DNA from: Minisyncoccota bacterium
GTDB taxonomy: Bacteria > Patescibacteriota > Minisyncoccia > Phycocordibacterales > UBA9973
Reading direction: 5' to 3'
Length of the DNA: 33,894 nt
Assembly (NCBI GenBank): GCA_018062505.1
Contig: JAGOSA010000006.1
Coordinates: forward strand, 1 to 33,894
Shown here: positions 32,184 to 33,894 of the stretch, one piece after another
How positions within the stretch are numbered: the stretch's first letter is position 1
Layout of the letters: each line of letters opens with the position of its first letter
Translations under genes and position numbers: made by a program
Notes under the pieces: model-generated
The model's database searches: none
What the model was told of the DNA's origin: nothing
The model's input: only the letters and a program-made list of their open reading frames with translations

Positions 32184-32569
32184 GTCCCGCCGAAAAGTTT
32201 TGGGGGCGAAGCCCAAGCAGGCGGGCAAAAAGGAAGGGGGTTGGGGGGAAGGAATTTTTGCCCGCCTGCTTCCGTTCCCGTTCCGTTTGAGCAAAGGAAA
32301 AGCGGAAGGGGGGTTTGGGGGGAATTCCGCTTTTCCTTTGCGAAATCAAATTGAGGACAGCCCCGCCACCTGCCTGAATACTTGGAAGGCAGAACACCAC
32401 AGAAAAATACTCTTTTCATTAAAAGAAGAAAAAATCGGGCGCGCGCAAAATGAAAAGAGCAAAGAGTATTTTTCTGTGGTGTGGCGAGCTTGTCGAGCAG
32501 TGGCGGGGCTGGCTTCCTTATTGGGGGTTTTGCTCAAAAAATGTTCGAACATCAATCAAAAAACACCGC
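32184..32569 (-). repeat. Right 386-bp inverted repeat, hairpin array
   Basis: Reverse complement of 24689-25074, with no difference found in the parts I aligned. On the plus strand its two hairpin loops carry GGGGGTTGGGGGG and GGGGGGTTTGGGGGG, i.e. four G-runs within about 90 bp, which could form a G-quadruplex. The inner end is extended by a second partial copy of its last bases (GTCCCGCC GTCCCGCC). The 150 bp between this repeat and the XRE promoter holds no gene that I can see. Confidence 0.95.
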
Positions 32570-32814
32570 CAATTTTCACTTTTTGTGAAATCGTAAGAAT
32601 TAGCCTCGGCGCAAAGCGCCTCGGCATGGTATTTTTCCGCTATTTTGAAGGCATTTTTGAAATCCAAAACCAAAGTGCGGTCGGCAATGCGGAAGTTCCT
32701 GTGCGAAAGCACAGAGAAAACGAAGTTTTCAGAACCAATCTTTTTTCTTTCGCTTTCAGCGAAAGGTTGAGTGTATTTTTCTTTGATTGCCCAAAAACTA
32801 ATTTTAAAACAATA
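32570..32814 (-). pseudogene. Possible gene remnant beside the right repeat
   Basis: The minus-strand frame here reads like protein (FWAIKEKYTQPFAESERKK, then NFRIADRTLVLDFKNAFKIA and KYHAEALCAEANSYDF) but has no good start of its own and enters the repeat at its 3' end. It may be the 5' part of a gene truncated when the repeat arrived, or merely an open frame in the leader of the recombinase. No family is recognised. Confidence 0.3.
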
Positions 32815-33894
32815 TGGACAACATAGATTTACAAACCAAAAAGATTTTTCTCTATGCTCGCAAATCCACGGACGAACCCGAAAGGCAGGTTTTGAGTATT
32901 GAGGCACAAATGTTTGAGTTGCGGGAATATGCCAAAAAAGAAGGGCTGAATATCGTCCGTGAATTTGTAGAAAGCAAAACCGCCAAAGAACCGGGCAGAG
33001 AAATTTTTAACGAAATGGTGGCAAGCATAGAGAAAAATGAAGCAGAGGGAATTTTAGCGTGGCACCCCGACCGCCTTGCTCGAAATAGCATAGACGGCGG
33101 AAGAATCATCTATCTTGTAGATACTGGTAAAATAACCACGCTAAAATTTCCAACTTTTTGGTTTGATCCGACACCGCAGGGAAAATTTATGTTGTCCATT
33201 GCTTTTGGGCAATCAAAATACTATGTGGATAATCTTTCGGAAAACATAAAGAGGGGTATTCGCCAGAAATTGCGAAATGGAATATGGCCCGCTTGGGCGC
33301 CACTTGGCTATGTGAATGACAAAAATGCCCGCTGTATCGCCGTGGACAAAGAAAAGGCAAAGTATATCAAGCGGGCTTTTGAAATGTATTCAACTGGTGA
33401 ATACCCCCTCGCTCAAATCCGAAAGATTATCAATTCCTTGGGCTTGGTTGGCAAGAAAGGCAAAATGCTTTCCGTCTCCAATTATCAGTATATGCTCAAA
33501 AATAAAATCTATTACGGCATGATTGAGTACAACGGCGAACTGTATGACGGAAAGCATGAACCGATTATCACAAAGAAACTTTTTGATTTATGCCAAGAAG
33601 TGATGATTAGAAAATCCAAACCGAAATCTCCTAAACTCAAACCTTACATTTTTAGAGGATTTTTCCATTGCGGAGAGTGCGGTTGCTTCATTACCACTGA
33701 AACACAAAAAGGTCATAACTATCTCCGCTGTACCAAACGGAAAAATCCTTGTGAGCAAAGATATGTCCGCGAAGAAATCATCACTTCTCAAATAAAAGAA
33801 GAAATCAAAAAAGTTTCTTTGTCTTCCGCTTGGGCAAACGCTTCAATCAATTATTTTGAAAACGAAAAAATGAAAATTGCCCAAGCGGAAAGCT
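32814..33894 (+). CDS. Large serine recombinase, 3' end outside window
   Basis: 360 codons seen, no stop before the edge. Resolvase domain (about 10-150) with the catalytic Ser in YARKS (S18) and the conserved WHPDRLARNSIDGG; Recombinase domain (about 160-265, APLGYVNDKNARC to YYGMIEYNGE); zinc ribbon CGECG...CTKRKNPC (about 284-308); then the start of a coiled coil. Large serine integrases of this type insert or excise phages and ICE-like elements at att sites. The leader is 244 bp from the right repeat. It probably served the neighbouring element, but the att sites are not identified. Confidence 0.92.
   Translation, partial: MDNIDLQTKKIFLYARKSTDEPERQVLSIEAQMFELREYAKKEGLNIVREFVESKTAKEPGREIFNEMVASIEKNEAEGILAWHPDRLARNSIDGGRIIYLVDTGKITTLKFPTFWFDPTPQGKFMLSIAFGQSKYYVDNLSENIKRGIRQKLRNGIWPAWAPLGYVNDKNARCIAVDKEKAKYIKRAFEMYSTGEYPLAQIRKIINSLGLVGKKGKMLSVSNYQYMLKNKIYYGMIEYNGELYDGKHEPIITKKLFDLCQEVMIRKSKPKSPKLKPYIFRGFFHCGECGCFITTETQKGHNYLRCTKRKNPCEQRYVREEIITSQIKEEIKKVSLSSAWANASINYFENEKMKIAQAES

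Larger units (their letters stand above)
24689..32569. mobile_element. Restriction/tRNase defence cassette bounded by inverted repeats
   Basis: 7,881 bp with 386-bp inverted ends around four co-directional defence genes. The interior is visibly more A/T- and Lys/Asn-rich than the flanking core genes, which suggests transfer. No target duplication is evident at the outer borders (GATGTTTT versus CAATTTTC). No transposase lies inside; a serine recombinase begins just outside the right end. How it moves is inferred; inversion by recombination between the repeats is also possible. Confidence 0.7.

Noticed and set aside
32065-32826. Long plus-strand frame running through the right repeat
   Set aside because: It consists of hairpin-repeat sequence that is also open at 24600-25058 in the other copy; repeat structure explains it, with no promoter or domain.
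1-33894. UGA recoded to glycine (as in some CPR lineages)
   Set aside because: All conserved proteins read through without internal TGA and end at TAA or TAG in the cases checked; nothing requires recoding.
1-33894. CRISPR array
   Set aside because: No regularly spaced short direct repeats and no cas genes; the only large repeat is the inverted pair.

Overview
The window looks like chromosomal DNA of a Patescibacteria/CPR bacterium, most likely a Parcubacteria lineage. The reasons are pared-down housekeeping enzymes (ThrRS without a TGS domain, PheT without its EMAP-type tRNA-binding insert, PheS without its N-terminal coiled coil), a group I intron inside a tRNA gene, almost no Shine-Dalgarno sequences, many short unknown proteins and the standard genetic code. 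This placement is inferred from gene content only.

Layout. 1-1850: a partial unknown gene, tRNA-Asp, tRNA-Met, a free-standing HTH/LAGLIDADG-type endonuclease-like gene and an initiator tRNA split by a 240-nt group I intron, all on the minus strand. 1960-9281: thrS, an unknown helical protein, a secreted beta-rich protein with a membrane protein that overlaps it, a small alpha/beta hydrolase and gyrB. 9404-9735: a transcription unit with consensus promoter, about 295 nt without a convincing ORF, and a strong terminator; it is a candidate unknown structured RNA. 9740-12319: pheS-pheT. 12399-15403: membrane proteins, an alkyltransferase-like protein and several small unknown genes that each have their own promoter and mostly their own terminator. 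15472-24679: a UvrD-type helicase fused to an Fe-S nuclease, a secreted protein, a DUF1761 protein, a 54-residue Cys-rich metallothionein-like protein, msrB, a LysE-family exporter, an RRM protein, cardiolipin synthase, DUF1801, Cdd1-like and cupin proteins.

24689-32569 is the most unusual part. Two 386-bp copies of a repeat, identical as far as I can align them by eye, lie in opposite orientation around a defence operon read on the minus strand: XRE regulator, type I restriction HsdR, an HsdM fused to one specificity (TRD) domain, and a 779-residue ABC-ATPase with a zinc hook and a C-terminal RxxxE...H pattern like the RloC/PrrC anticodon nucleases. Each repeat folds into successive long perfect hairpins, two of which carry C-run loops (G-runs on the other strand). 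A large serine recombinase starts 244 bp beyond the right repeat and runs off the window. The module reads as a mobile or invertible restriction plus tRNA-cleavage back-up cassette.

Two promoter styles recur. Many genes have a -10 box only 5-8 nt before the ATG, implying leaderless mRNAs (thrS, pheS, uvrD-like, lysE, cls, ATL and others; gyrB nearly so). A second set, mostly small unknown genes and the candidate RNA, has consensus TTGACA/T-N16/17-TATAAT promoters; the mRNAs in this set have untranslated leaders.
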